The notes under the pieces were generated by a model, which searched no databases, had not been told where the DNA came from, and saw only the letters and a program-made list of their open reading frames with translations. 64,000 nucleotides of DNA from Flavobacteriales bacterium (lineage in GTDB: Bacteria > Bacteroidota > Bacteroidia > CAIKAF01). Within the stretch, counting starts at the first letter, position 1. Each line of letters opens with the position of its first letter. The translations under genes were made by a program, and so were the position numbers. The DNA lies in NCBI GenBank assembly GCA_018401695.1, contig JAGYKD010000002.1:531740-595739 (forward strand), in the 5' to 3' direction. Of the stretch, positions 1-8,811 are shown one piece after another.

Positions 1-657
1 GGTAATCTCCTTGAGTTTTTCCGGAGTATTGATGGGAGAGCGAAAATGGATTTTAAAACCCAGTTGATTTTGGAGGTAGTCCATTTCGCGCAAGGCCTCT
101 TCGTTGGTGATTTTGTACGGCGCCGTTCCATAAACGGTAAGCCCTGAAGGCTTGTCTTTGGCTTCAAAAATATGGACATCGTATCCTAAGACCCGAAGTT
201 CGCAGGCGGTAGCAATCCCTGCGGGTCCGGCGCCAATAATGGCTATTTTATGGCCATTGTCGGGTCCCGGAGAAAACAAGGGCTTATTGCTTTGCATAAC
301 GGCTTCGGTAGCATAGTTTTGCAACCTTCCTATATCGATAGGCTTGATGTCTTGGTGGTTGTACACACAGGCACCTTCGCAAAGTTCTTGGGTTGGACAT
401 ACCTTCCCACAGGCATTGCCAAACCAATTGGCTTCGTAAATGGTGCGTGCTGCTCCCTCTACATTTCCGGTATGGATTTGCTTAATAAACAAGGGGATAT
501 CGATGTGTGTTGGACACGCGTCCATGCAAGGTGCGTCGTAGCAATACAGACAGCGAGAGCTTTCGTAAAAAGCCTCTGATTTATTCATGAGCGGCTTTTT
601 AGCCGGGAAGTTTTCGTGGAAGTCGCTTTCGGACTCCGGACGTTTAAATTCAGCCAT
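1..657 (-). CDS. preT: NAD-dependent dihydropyrimidine dehydrogenase, PreT subunit (5' part only)
   Basis: The N-terminal 219 codons of a glutamate-synthase-small-chain-like flavoprotein; the rest lies off the left edge. Seen: it starts MAEFKRPESESDF, has a ferredoxin-like cysteine cluster CLYCYDAPCMDACP (C-x2-C-x4-C-x3-C) near residues 37-49 and a second cluster ACGKVCPTQELCEGAC, then an FAD-binding Rossmann motif IIGAGPAGIA. In this family PreT passes electrons from NAD(P)H to PreA, which reduces uracil and thymine to dihydropyrimidines. It is the last gene visible of the pyrimidine operon and begins 8 nt after the ureidopropionase stop. preA is expected just outside the window. Other members of the family (GltD-like subunits) are possible, but the neighbours favour PreT. 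Confidence 0.88.
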   Translation of the reverse strand, partial: MAEFKRPESESDFHENFPAKKPLMNKSEAFYESSRCLYCYDAPCMDACPTHIDIPLFIKQIHTGNVEGAARTIYEANWFGNACGKVCPTQELCEGACVYNHQDIKPIDIGRLQNYATEAVMQSNKPLFSPGPDNGHKIAIIGAGPAGIATACELRVLGYDVHIFEAKDKPSGLTVYGTAPYKITNEEALREMDYLQNQLGFKIHFRSPINTPEKLKEIT

Positions 658-665
658 AGTGGAAA

Positions 666-1532
666 TTAAAGTTCGGTGAGTTTGTCGTAGGTCTCCGGGC
701 GTCTATCCCTAAAGAACTGCCAAGTAGAGCGGACCTCATCGATCATATCCAAATCAAACTCAGCTACGAGCAACTCATCGTTGTCTTCAGAAGCTTCTGC
801 AAAAATTTGTCCTCTGGGATCTACAAAATAGCTGGTGCCATAAAACTTACCCAAGTTCCAGGGCTTTTCGGTACCTACCCTATTGATGCATCCCATAAAG
901 TATCCATTGGCAGCAGCATGGGCGGGTTGTTCCAGTTTCCATAAGTACTGAGATAGTCCGGCAACGGTTGCGCTTGGGTTGTACACGATTTCGGCTCCAT
1001 TAAGCCCCAGAATACGTGCTCCGTCAGGAAAATGGCGATCGTAGCAAATGTAGACACCTACTTTAGCATACTTGGTTTGGAAAACGGGATAGCCCAGGTT
1101 TCCGGGCTTAAAGAAGAATTTTTCCCAAAAGCCGGTGGTATGCGGGATATGATTTTTGCGGTATTTCCCCAGATAGGTACCGTCGGCATCAATAACAGCA
1201 GCTGTATTATAAAATACCCCGGGCATGGCCTTTTCGTAAATGGGAGCAATAATGACCATATCGTATTGCTTGGCAAACGCTTGAAGTTTGGCCACGGTTG
1301 GTCCCGGAACAGGCTCTGCCGATTCGTACCATTTTTTGTCTTGCCCCGGACAGAAGTAAGGGGTGTTAAAAATCTCTTGAAAGCAAAGGATTTGCACTCC
1401 TTGTTTTCCGGCTTCGTGAATGTAAGGCACATGCTTTTCGTACATGGCTTCGCAAATTTGTTCTATGGTGCCTTCACCTTCGGTCATGGGCAAAGACAAC
1501 TGAATAAGACCGCTTTTTACTTTTCTAGGCAT
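666..1532 (-). CDS. beta-ureidopropionase (N-carbamoyl-beta-alanine amidohydrolase), nitrilase superfamily
   Basis: A 288-residue nitrilase-superfamily amidohydrolase. The Glu-Lys-Cys triad is visible: E53 in CFQEIFNTPYF, K126 in GKYRKNHIP and C163 in VYICYDRHFPDG. Length is normal for bacterial N-carbamoyl amidases. By family and context it hydrolyses N-carbamoyl-beta-alanine to beta-alanine, CO2 and ammonia, the third step of reductive pyrimidine breakdown. N-carbamoylputrescine amidases look very similar, but the flanking dihydropyrimidinase and preT argue for the pyrimidine role. It follows the dihydropyrimidinase by 24 nt on the same strand, so co-transcription is likely. Confidence 0.9.
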   Translation of the reverse strand: MPRKVKSGLIQLSLPMTEGEGTIEQICEAMYEKHVPYIHEAGKQGVQILCFQEIFNTPYFCPGQDKKWYESAEPVPGPTVAKLQAFAKQYDMVIIAPIYEKAMPGVFYNTAAVIDADGTYLGKYRKNHIPHTTGFWEKFFFKPGNLGYPVFQTKYAKVGVYICYDRHFPDGARILGLNGAEIVYNPSATVAGLSQYLWKLEQPAHAAANGYFMGCINRVGTEKPWNLGKFYGTSYFVDPRGQIFAEASEDNDELLVAEFDLDMIDEVRSTWQFFRDRRPETYDKLTEL

Positions 1533-1556
1533 TTTAAAAAAATTAATGATGAATAA

Positions 1557-2942
1557 TTAGCCCAAGAACTGCGTTGGACCTCGTTTAATAAACTTTCCTG
1601 TTCCCGGTTTTAGGAGACATTCGTTGTTATGAATGGCTTTTTGACCGCGTAAGAACACGGTTTCTGTTTTTCCGGTAACTTCTACACCTTCATAGGCCGA
1701 ATAGTCGCAATGCATATGGTGCGTTTTGGCCGAAATTTTGTGCTTGGTAGTTGGATTGAATATAACCACATCGGCATCCGTTCCCACCGCTAAAGTTCCC
1801 TTTTGGGGATACATGCCAAAAATTTGAGCCGCTCGTGTAGAGGTTGCTTCTACAAATTTGCTCAGGGTGATTTTGTTTTTGGCCACCCCTTCGGAGAAGA
1901 GGAGCTCTACCCGATGTTCGATGGCCGGGTGCCCATTGGGTATTTTGGAAAAATCGTCCTTTCCAAGTTCTTTTTGATTCCACATGAAGGGACAATGGTC
2001 GGTACCCACCACTTGAATAAGTCCTTGATTTAAACCGGCCCACAAGGCGGTTTGGTCCTTTTTCTCCCGTAAAGGCGGACTCATAACCCATTTGGCCGAT
2101 TCAAAACCCTTATCGTACAAAGAGGCATCGAGCATTAAATACTGGATGCAAGTCTCCACCATAACACGTTGGTTGCGGAGCGTGGCGCGCCTTACGGCAT
2201 TTAGAGCGCCTTCGCAGGTCATGTGTACAATGTAGCCGGGGCAACCGGTGTAGTGCAGCAAATCAGAAAAACGAGCAGAGGCTTCCGCTTCGGTAACTTC
2301 GGGTTGCGAGAGGTAATGGTATAAAGGAGATGTCTTGCCGTCCTGTAGGAACTTGGCTACCAGAGCATCAATCATATCGCCATTGGTGGCATGTACGGTA
2401 ACCAATCCACCATGTTCCTTAACCACCTTCATAAGTCCCACCATTTGCCCATCATCAATCATGAGGGCTCCTTTATAAGCCATAAAGGTTTTGAAAGAGG
2501 TAATTCCTTCTTTTTGAATCATTTCTTTTACCTCTTCGGCTACTTGATCGTTAAAATCAGTAACCGCCATGTGGTAACTATAGTCTCCTATGGCCTTATC
2601 TTTAGATTTTGCCTGCCAAGTAGTGAGTGCATTTCTTAGGGTATCGCCTTGCTTTTGAAGTATAAAATCAATAACCATAGTGGTACCGCCATGCATTGCA
2701 GCACGGGTACCGGTGGTGTAATCATCGCTGGAAAAGGTGCCCATAAAAGGCATGTCCAAATGGACATGAGGATCAATTCCCCCGGGAATAACCAATTTAT
2801 TGGTGGCATCGAGTACCTCATCTATCCCTTCGGTAGACAAATTATGCCCAATGGCAGCTATTTTATCGTCTTCGATGAGCAGGTCAGCCCCGAAGGAAGC
2901 CTCCGCGGTAGCCAAGGTACCATTCTTGATTAATGTTTTCAT
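1557..2942 (-). CDS. hydA: dihydropyrimidinase (hydantoinase)
   Basis: A 461-residue cyclic amidohydrolase of the D-hydantoinase/dihydropyrimidinase family. Visible metal ligands: the HxH pair in DPHVHLDMPF (H59, H61), the lysine expected to be carbamylated in SFKTFMAYK (about K151), a histidine in VTVHATNGD (H184), another in YIVHMTCEGA, and the late aspartate in GTDHCPF. It opens dihydrouracil or dihydrothymine to the N-carbamoyl beta-amino acid. It lies between the NCS1 transporter (5 nt upstream) and the ureidopropionase. Length and motifs are complete and no defect is seen. Allantoinase or hydantoinase specificity cannot be excluded from sequence alone. Confidence 0.93.
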   Translation of the reverse strand: MKTLIKNGTLATAEASFGADLLIEDDKIAAIGHNLSTEGIDEVLDATNKLVIPGGIDPHVHLDMPFMGTFSSDDYTTGTRAAMHGGTTMVIDFILQKQGDTLRNALTTWQAKSKDKAIGDYSYHMAVTDFNDQVAEEVKEMIQKEGITSFKTFMAYKGALMIDDGQMVGLMKVVKEHGGLVTVHATNGDMIDALVAKFLQDGKTSPLYHYLSQPEVTEAEASARFSDLLHYTGCPGYIVHMTCEGALNAVRRATLRNQRVMVETCIQYLMLDASLYDKGFESAKWVMSPPLREKKDQTALWAGLNQGLIQVVGTDHCPFMWNQKELGKDDFSKIPNGHPAIEHRVELLFSEGVAKNKITLSKFVEATSTRAAQIFGMYPQKGTLAVGTDADVVIFNPTTKHKISAKTHHMHCDYSAYEGVEVTGKTETVFLRGQKAIHNNECLLKPGTGKFIKRGPTQFLG

Positions 2943-2947
2943 AGATT

Positions 2948-4672
2948 TTATGGTTTAGAAGTGGTTGGTTTCATTAAAAGTGCATAAGAAAAGAACGCTA
3001 CAAAAAAGCCGGTGAACCAGGCCAATTTGTAAAGGATTTCAAGGCTTGGTATCCACAGACCTAATAGGGCCAAAAAAATGCCGAGTCCCACCGCAAAGAA
3101 GGCTTTGAGGTTTAGACCATGGGTGTAGGAGTACTTGCCCTGAAGCAAAAACAAATCCTTAACCGACAGTTGCCCCTTTCGAACCCAAAAGAAGTCGGCC
3201 AAAAGCACGCCAAGCACAGGACCTAAGAAAGCACTAACCAATACAAGTATGGCCGAAATTTCATCGAGCAACCACCATGGGCAGATTAAAATCCCCAAAA
3301 TACCGGTAATTAATCCTCCGGTTTTAAAAGAAACCTTTTTAGGGAACATATTGGAAAAGGCGGTAGCGGGAGCGATCAAATTTGCTGCCAAATTGGTGCT
3401 TAAGGTGGCAATCATTAAAATGATTTGAGTGCCAACAATAACCAAAGGCTGGTCAAAATGAGCCAAAAGAGAGGCCGGGTCCCAGGGGGCATCTTCTTGA
3501 ATAAGAATGTCATCAAAAGCTACAATTGCCGCACTGGTTACAAAGAGACCTACAAAAGAAAAAAGCATCATGGTGGCCGGTAACCCCATAAACTGACCCG
3601 CCACCTGGTCTTTTTGAGATTTAGCAAATCTGGTAATATCGCTAATGCTAATGGCCATGGTTGCCCAAAAACCCACCATGGCGGTAAACCAAAGCAAATA
3701 ATCCAACCATTTACTCCCTTTAGGGCTGAGCGAAGGAGGCGAAAGCAATACCCAAGAGGACTGTTGAATAGCAGCTCCCTCAGGATTTGTGGCTAAAAAC
3801 CGCACCAAGACCTCGGTTTTTTCCAAATCGTAAATGGCCCCTTGTTTGGGAGCTAAGGATGCCAATGGGGTTTTTGACTCTAATTCCTCCAAGGGTTTCA
3901 CAAAAACTTGAGAACTGTCTTGGCCCTGAACAAACTGCCACTGCAAATGACTGGCTTTGAAGGTTCCATCCGGATGCCTTAAAGGATTCAGGTGAAGCAT
4001 TGAAGTGCCCTCCTCTAGCGATCGACTAATCGAGGAAGTTTTGAGTTGTTCCGACTGCTGAAGCACCACTGAAAAGCCACCACCGGCATAGCTCCCCCAA
4101 ACAATAAGTGCGATGCCAATGGCCAACAAAACCGGCGCTGCATATTCCTCGAGCCATTTGATGCCTTCGAATCCCTTGAAAACAAAAAACATGGAAATTG
4201 CCCAAAACACTCCGAAGCCAATAAAATTGCTCGGATTCAATCCTGAAGTATAGGGTGTTCCAGTAACCGCATGCCAAATCGCACTTACGGCCAAACCTCC
4301 AATCCAGGTTTGTACGCCAAACCAGCCACAGGCCACCAATCCCCTCAAAAGTGAGGCCAAATGCACTCCATGCACTCCAAAGGCGGCTCGCCCAATTACC
4401 GGAAAACTCAGGCCGTACCGCACCCCGGGAAAGCCATTCAATACCATAGGTAGCGTAATAACCAAATTTCCCAAACCTATGATTATCAAGGCCTCTATCC
4501 AATTGAGGCCTGCCTTAAGCATGTAAGAGGCCAGCACCCAGGTGGGAATGCAAACGGCCATTCCCACCCATAGGGCGGCCAAATGCCATTTGCTCCAAGT
4601 ACGTTTTTCCTTTGGAACAGGAGCAAGCTCCTGGCTATAGAGCGGTGAATCTTTTAGGTTTAGGTCATCCAT
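2948..4672 (-). CDS. NCS1-family nucleobase:cation symporter with an extra internal loop
   Basis: A 574-residue membrane protein of the nucleobase:cation symporter-1 family (uracil, allantoin, hydantoin permeases), with about 12 hydrophobic segments. Family motifs include GLGNLVITLPMVLNG, PVIGRAAFGVHG and TAMVGFWATMAISISDITRF. Its place inside the pyrimidine operon indicates uptake of uracil, thymine or a related compound. The odd feature is a hydrophilic stretch of about 115 residues (roughly 205-320) between the fifth and sixth membrane segments, where relatives have a short loop; it makes the protein 70-100 residues longer than typical members. The insert (DGTFKASHLQWQFVQGQDSS and what follows) has no motif I recognise. 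Confidence 0.9.
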   Translation of the reverse strand: MDDLNLKDSPLYSQELAPVPKEKRTWSKWHLAALWVGMAVCIPTWVLASYMLKAGLNWIEALIIIGLGNLVITLPMVLNGFPGVRYGLSFPVIGRAAFGVHGVHLASLLRGLVACGWFGVQTWIGGLAVSAIWHAVTGTPYTSGLNPSNFIGFGVFWAISMFFVFKGFEGIKWLEEYAAPVLLAIGIALIVWGSYAGGGFSVVLQQSEQLKTSSISRSLEEGTSMLHLNPLRHPDGTFKASHLQWQFVQGQDSSQVFVKPLEELESKTPLASLAPKQGAIYDLEKTEVLVRFLATNPEGAAIQQSSWVLLSPPSLSPKGSKWLDYLLWFTAMVGFWATMAISISDITRFAKSQKDQVAGQFMGLPATMMLFSFVGLFVTSAAIVAFDDILIQEDAPWDPASLLAHFDQPLVIVGTQIILMIATLSTNLAANLIAPATAFSNMFPKKVSFKTGGLITGILGILICPWWLLDEISAILVLVSAFLGPVLGVLLADFFWVRKGQLSVKDLFLLQGKYSYTHGLNLKAFFAVGLGIFLALLGLWIPSLEILYKLAWFTGFFVAFFSYALLMKPTTSKP

Positions 4673-4683
4673 AGGCCGGTTAA

Positions 4684-6024
4684 TCAGGTAGTGCAGTATT
4701 CATCGGCGATATCCAAGGCTTTTTCTATAATTCCTAAGCCTTCATCTATTTGATCTTTGGTTATGCATAAAGGCGGCGCCATAAAAATCCAATTCCACCG
4801 CACAAAGGTGAACATGCCGGCCTTTCTAAGGGCGGCGGCCATTCTATTGGTGGGTTCAGCATCCTTGGCGGCAGCATTCCAGGGAACGGTCGGCTCCTTG
4901 GTTTTCCTATTTTTCACCAACTCTATACAACCCAATAAGCCGGTATTGCGCACGTCACCAATGGAGGGGTGACGGTCGCTAAGCAAGGCCACCCTTTGCT
5001 CCAAATAAGCGCCCATTTGCGCTGCGTTTTGAATCATGGATTCCTCTTCCATAATGGCAAGGTTTTCCAGGGCAGCCGCACAAGCCACCGGGTGGGCGGA
5101 GTATGTTAGACCGGCCACCAATGGATGTTCCTCAAAAAACGCGGCAATCGGTTCGCTAACCATGGTACATCCTAACGGAACATAACCGGAGGTAAGGCCT
5201 TTGGCCATGCACATAATATCGGGAGTAACGCCATGGTGATCAATACCAAACCATTTGCCGGTACGACCAAAACCGCTCATTACTTCGTCACAAATAATAA
5301 GTATTCCATACTTATCCGCAATTTCTCGAACCTTTTTCCAATAGCCCGGCGGGTATTTAATGCAACCCGAACTGCCGCTTTCGCCTTCCATAAGGATGGC
5401 CGCAATGGAATTCGGATTTTGATACAAAATGGTTTGCTCCAAATTCCTGGCCGCCATTTCAGCACATGCTTCGGGACTGTTGGTGCCCCAGGGGCAGCGA
5501 TAGCTGTAGGGGTTTTCTACATGCACCACATTGGGCATGGCTTGACTGTCCATGGCATGCCTTCTTGGGTCGCCGCCTGCCGATGCTGCACCGTAGGTAG
5601 CTCCATGATAGGAACGGTACTGGGCAATGATTTTATGCCGCCCCGTGTACATACGCGCAATTTTTATGGCATTTTCTATGGCATCGGCTCCACCTAGCGT
5701 AAAAAAGGCTTTAGTGAGGTTTCCGGGGGTAATGGCTGCCAATTTTTTGCCCAAATCGGCGCGGGCTTGGGTTACCATTCCGGGATACACGTAGCTCACC
5801 TTTTCCATTTGCCGCGCTACCGCTTGTGTAATGCGCTGTTGGCCATGTCCTACGTTTACGTTCATAAGCTGAGACGAAAAATCGATGATTCGATTTCCTT
5901 GATTGTCCCATAAATACACACCTTCTGCCTTTTGAATTTCAATAGGAAGAAGCCCGCTCTGTTTCGACCACGAAAAGAGGGTATAGTCCAAGGCGTCTTG
6001 AACCGTTGTCGATGCAATACTCAT
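4684..6024 (-). CDS. class III omega-aminotransferase (probable beta-alanine aminotransferase)
   Basis: A 446-residue fold-type I PLP enzyme. The Schiff-base lysine is K275 in MCMAKGLTSGYVPLG, the pyridine-nitrogen aspartate is D246 in IICDEVMSGFGRTG, and the cofactor phosphate region GGADAIENAIKIAR is present. By context it transaminates beta-alanine or beta-aminoisobutyrate (the products of uracil and thymine breakdown) to malonate semialdehyde or methylmalonate semialdehyde, which the next gene oxidises. It starts 4 nt after the dehydrogenase stop, so the pair is probably translationally linked. The exact amino donor cannot be read from sequence. Confidence 0.88.
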   Translation of the reverse strand: MSIASTTVQDALDYTLFSWSKQSGLLPIEIQKAEGVYLWDNQGNRIIDFSSQLMNVNVGHGQQRITQAVARQMEKVSYVYPGMVTQARADLGKKLAAITPGNLTKAFFTLGGADAIENAIKIARMYTGRHKIIAQYRSYHGATYGAASAGGDPRRHAMDSQAMPNVVHVENPYSYRCPWGTNSPEACAEMAARNLEQTILYQNPNSIAAILMEGESGSSGCIKYPPGYWKKVREIADKYGILIICDEVMSGFGRTGKWFGIDHHGVTPDIMCMAKGLTSGYVPLGCTMVSEPIAAFFEEHPLVAGLTYSAHPVACAAALENLAIMEEESMIQNAAQMGAYLEQRVALLSDRHPSIGDVRNTGLLGCIELVKNRKTKEPTVPWNAAAKDAEPTNRMAAALRKAGMFTFVRWNWIFMAPPLCITKDQIDEGLGIIEKALDIADEYCTT

Positions 6025-6028
6025 AAAT

Positions 6029-7501
6029 TTAGCTCATCCAGTTGGTACGGGCTTCGGGATTCCATTTGGTAGAAGTCTTTTTGTTCTGAGTCCAGAATTC
6101 AATAGAAGACTTTCCGGTAATATCGGCCACCCCGAATTTCGATTCATTCCATCCTCCAAAAGCAAAGGGTTCCCTGGGTACGGGCACACCGATGTTCACC
6201 CCTATCATTCCGGCAGAAGCCTTTTCCATAACTACCTTTGCCAGGGCTCCACTTTGGGTAAAAACCGCCGCGGCATTCCCATAATTGGAGCTATTTTCAA
6301 TGGCAATGGCTTCGTCCAGGGTTTTGGTACGAATAATGGAAATTACCGGTCCAAAGATTTCTTCTTTGGCTACCGACATATCGGGCGTTACGTAATCTAT
6401 AATGGTAGGGCCTACATAAAAGCCGCCTTCTTTTCCGGGAACGGTAGCTCCTCTGCCATCCACCAGAATTTTGGCACCGGCAGCTTCGGCTTCGGAAATA
6501 TATTTTTCGATACGTTCTTTGGCAGCAGCGCTTATGACCGATCCTAGGTTTTCACCCGGAACTATGGTTTTGGCATCTTCTACCATTTTATCAATGATAT
6601 GTTGCACTTGGTCTACCCCAACCATTACAGAGGCTGCCATGCAGCGCTGACCTGCACAACCGCTCATGGAGGCCACCACATTTGATGCCGTCATTTCCAA
6701 GTGTGCGTCGGGAAGGACCAACAGGTGGTTTTTAGCCCCGCCAAGGGCTACGCAGCGCTTTAAGTTGGAGCTAGCACGGATGTATACCAATTTCGCAACG
6801 GCTGTAGAGCCTACGAAGGAAACCGCTTCAATATGGGTATGGTCGCAAATGGCTTCTACCACTTCTTTGCCGCCGTGTACAATATTAAAGCATCCATTGG
6901 GCAAACCGGCTTCCTTTAAAAGTTCTGCCATACGCATAGCACTTAAAGGCACCAATTCAGAAGGCTTCAATACTACGGTATTGCCTAGTACTAGCGCATT
7001 GGGCACGGTCCAGTGAGGAACCATATTGGGAAAATTAAAAGGAGAAATACATGCCACCACGCCCAATGGCTTGCGTTCGATGCGGCACTCTACCCCACGG
7101 CTTACTTCTTGCACTTCATTGACCACAATTTGTGGCATAGAAACGGCAAATTCGCACAACTCTATGCTTTTTTCGATTTCGGCTTTGGCTTCGTCCCAGG
7201 TTTTACCATTTTCTATGTGCACTAATTCGGTGAGCTCGTCCATATGTTTCTCGAGCAAGGCCCGGTAACGAAAAAACACCTGAACTCTTTCTTTTAGCGT
7301 TTTGGAAGACCAATTCGGAAAAGCCTCTTTTGCGGCTTTAACAGCGGCGTCTACTTCCGGCTTGCCGCTCATGGGAACTTCGGACAAGCGTGCACCGTCG
7401 AGCGGGCTAATCACCTCCATGGTAGTTCCCTGAAAATCTGCTACCTGCCCGTTTATATGGTTTTTTGCTTCGGGCCATTTGATTTGTGTGGGTGTAATCA
7501 T
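6029..7501 (-). CDS. mmsA: CoA-acylating (methyl)malonate-semialdehyde dehydrogenase
   Basis: A 490-residue aldehyde dehydrogenase of the MMSDH group. The catalytic cysteine is C287 in GCAGQRCMAA and the nucleotide-binding region contains VSFVGSTAVAK. Members convert malonate semialdehyde to acetyl-CoA, or methylmalonate semialdehyde to propionyl-CoA, with NAD and CoA. This is the first gene of the minus-strand pyrimidine operon, so the promoter should lie in 7502-7700, although no clear TAnnTTTG box was found there. The same enzyme acts in valine and inositol breakdown, but the five linked genes point to the pyrimidine route. Confidence 0.9.
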   Translation of the reverse strand: MITPTQIKWPEAKNHINGQVADFQGTTMEVISPLDGARLSEVPMSGKPEVDAAVKAAKEAFPNWSSKTLKERVQVFFRYRALLEKHMDELTELVHIENGKTWDEAKAEIEKSIELCEFAVSMPQIVVNEVQEVSRGVECRIERKPLGVVACISPFNFPNMVPHWTVPNALVLGNTVVLKPSELVPLSAMRMAELLKEAGLPNGCFNIVHGGKEVVEAICDHTHIEAVSFVGSTAVAKLVYIRASSNLKRCVALGGAKNHLLVLPDAHLEMTASNVVASMSGCAGQRCMAASVMVGVDQVQHIIDKMVEDAKTIVPGENLGSVISAAAKERIEKYISEAEAAGAKILVDGRGATVPGKEGGFYVGPTIIDYVTPDMSVAKEEIFGPVISIIRTKTLDEAIAIENSSNYGNAAAVFTQSGALAKVVMEKASAGMIGVNIGVPVPREPFAFGGWNESKFGVADITGKSSIEFWTQNKKTSTKWNPEARTNWMS

Positions 7502-8032
7502 ACGTTTTTGCGACTTTATTTATGCGTCGAATTTTGGTTATCTTTTGTTAACGTACAAGCAATTTATTGATAATACACCAAGCAAGAAGCCCCAAAAAGC
7601 CGTAGCCAAGGATAATTTCACCGGAATAAAGATATCTGCTTTAATATCAGAACTTTGTATCCCTATCAAAAAAATGGGTTTATCTTACGTCAAAGCAAAC
7701 AGCCAAAAAAATGACTAAATGAGGCCAAGCAAGAGGCCCTTAACTCATAGAGAGAATAAACACCTCAACTTTTCGCCTTGTCTTAGCGCTGATATTGTGG
7801 AGGTAGTTATCCCTAATTCGGCTTCCGGCTTCTAGGCCCAAGGGTTTCCCAAAAATATTTGATTCTGTAGAAGTTGGGGTCAAAATTTAGAGCGTTTGGC
7901 CCTATCTGAGACCGATAATACCATAAGTTTTCAGGACCTAGCTTCTGGCCGAATCGGGAGGAAAGAAATGGCAACAGCGCATAATCAAAGGTGTGAAAGA
8001 CACCTAAAGGCTTGAGCATACTCATGGAAACC
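7502..8032. other. intergenic stretch upstream of the pyrimidine operon
   Basis: About 530 bp with no convincing gene on either strand. It must hold the promoter of the minus-strand operon starting at 7501, but I see no clear -7 box. An imperfect AT-rich inverted repeat occurs around 7631-7652 (ATATCTGC ... AATATCAG). Nothing else is recognised. Confidence 0.4.
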
Positions 8033-8366
8033 GGGGATGCGTCACTATTCTTGTGGCGATCCTGCCCTGACGCTTCGATCAGGATTCAAGAACCCTTGCT
8101 GGAAGCTAAGGGACTGTGTTGTGGCCAACCCAAAAAATCGGGACAGGTCCCGAAGCTTCGGGGCAATGTCCTCATTTACCATTAATAGACTCCGCCCGGA
8201 TTTGTCCGTGCTAAGCCCTCTGAGGCTATGGTTAGGATTTTCATCTTGAAACCCCAAGGCGTTAAGCGTCACTAACGATAAATAAGCACTTTGAGAATAA
8301 ACTACCCGACAGCCCAAGAAAGATGAGAGAGGTAAGCTAATTTCCCCAAGAAAGCATCGCATCAAG
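8033..8366 (-). repeat. MITE-like dispersed element, copy 1
   Basis: The reverse complement of about 8035-8088 matches 40571-40624 nearly base for base over some 50 bp (shared core CGAAGCGTCAG, then GCATC). The right end, at 8353-8365, carries the same 13 bases (AGCATCGCATCAA) as 40611-40623. The ends are therefore inverted relative to each other, as in a small non-autonomous element of about 330 bp. The interior has a palindromic GGGACAGGTCCCG run and no credible gene; the reading frames crossing it are compositional shadows. Confidence 0.5.
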
Positions 8367-8479
8367 GGTAATCTTAAACGAATAAAAGCCATAACCAGGT
8401 TCATGGCTTGGTGGTTGTGGCCACATTTTAGTTTTTGCACGATAATGACCTTGTCTGTAAGGCTTAGAGTCCAAATATT

Positions 8480-8650
8480 CCAAAGAATGGCCCCCCGGCT
8501 TGAGCGGAAGGCCCCGGCGCATGCGAGGCCGGAATGCCGCAAGAAGCCGCGTGAAACTTTGTGAAACGCCGGCTGAATGGTTGGCAGTCCGTGCCTTGCA
8601 GGCGGTGAGACTGGAGCGGAAGCCCAAACGGAGCTTAATCCCTCCATGAA
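8480..8650 (+). repeat. GC-rich intergenic island (island A)
   Basis: A GC-rich block in otherwise moderate-GC sequence. It opens with CCAAAGAATGGCCCCCCGGC at 8480-8499, and the same 20-mer with one change recurs at 33991-34010 in island B. It then runs TGAGCGGA, a short match to island F read on the other strand. No coding potential is seen. It is one of seven such islands here, all between genes, that share motifs and probably belong to one repeat or structured RNA family. The right edge is uncertain because the usual CCGGATA end is missing. Confidence 0.55.
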
Positions 8651-8811
8651 AAAAGGGCCAAAAAACCCTTATGCCAAAACAAAACCGAATATTTACCATG
8701 GCAGCGGCAGGGAAGATTAGCAAAACAATTTTCAGAATCTTAATGGGATAGATGACCGAGCAAAACCACCTTGGCCATAGTCCCATTCTTAGTTTAAGCC
8801 AAGGGGTGCTT

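Noticed and set aside
250..579. Plus-strand reading frame of 109 residues inside preT
   Set aside because: It lies entirely opposite the PreT coding sequence, whose motifs are clear.
8045..8786. Overlapping minus-strand frames of 149 and 200 residues upstream of gpsA
   Set aside because: They cross the MITE-like element and GC-rich island A; no domain or consistent codon pattern.
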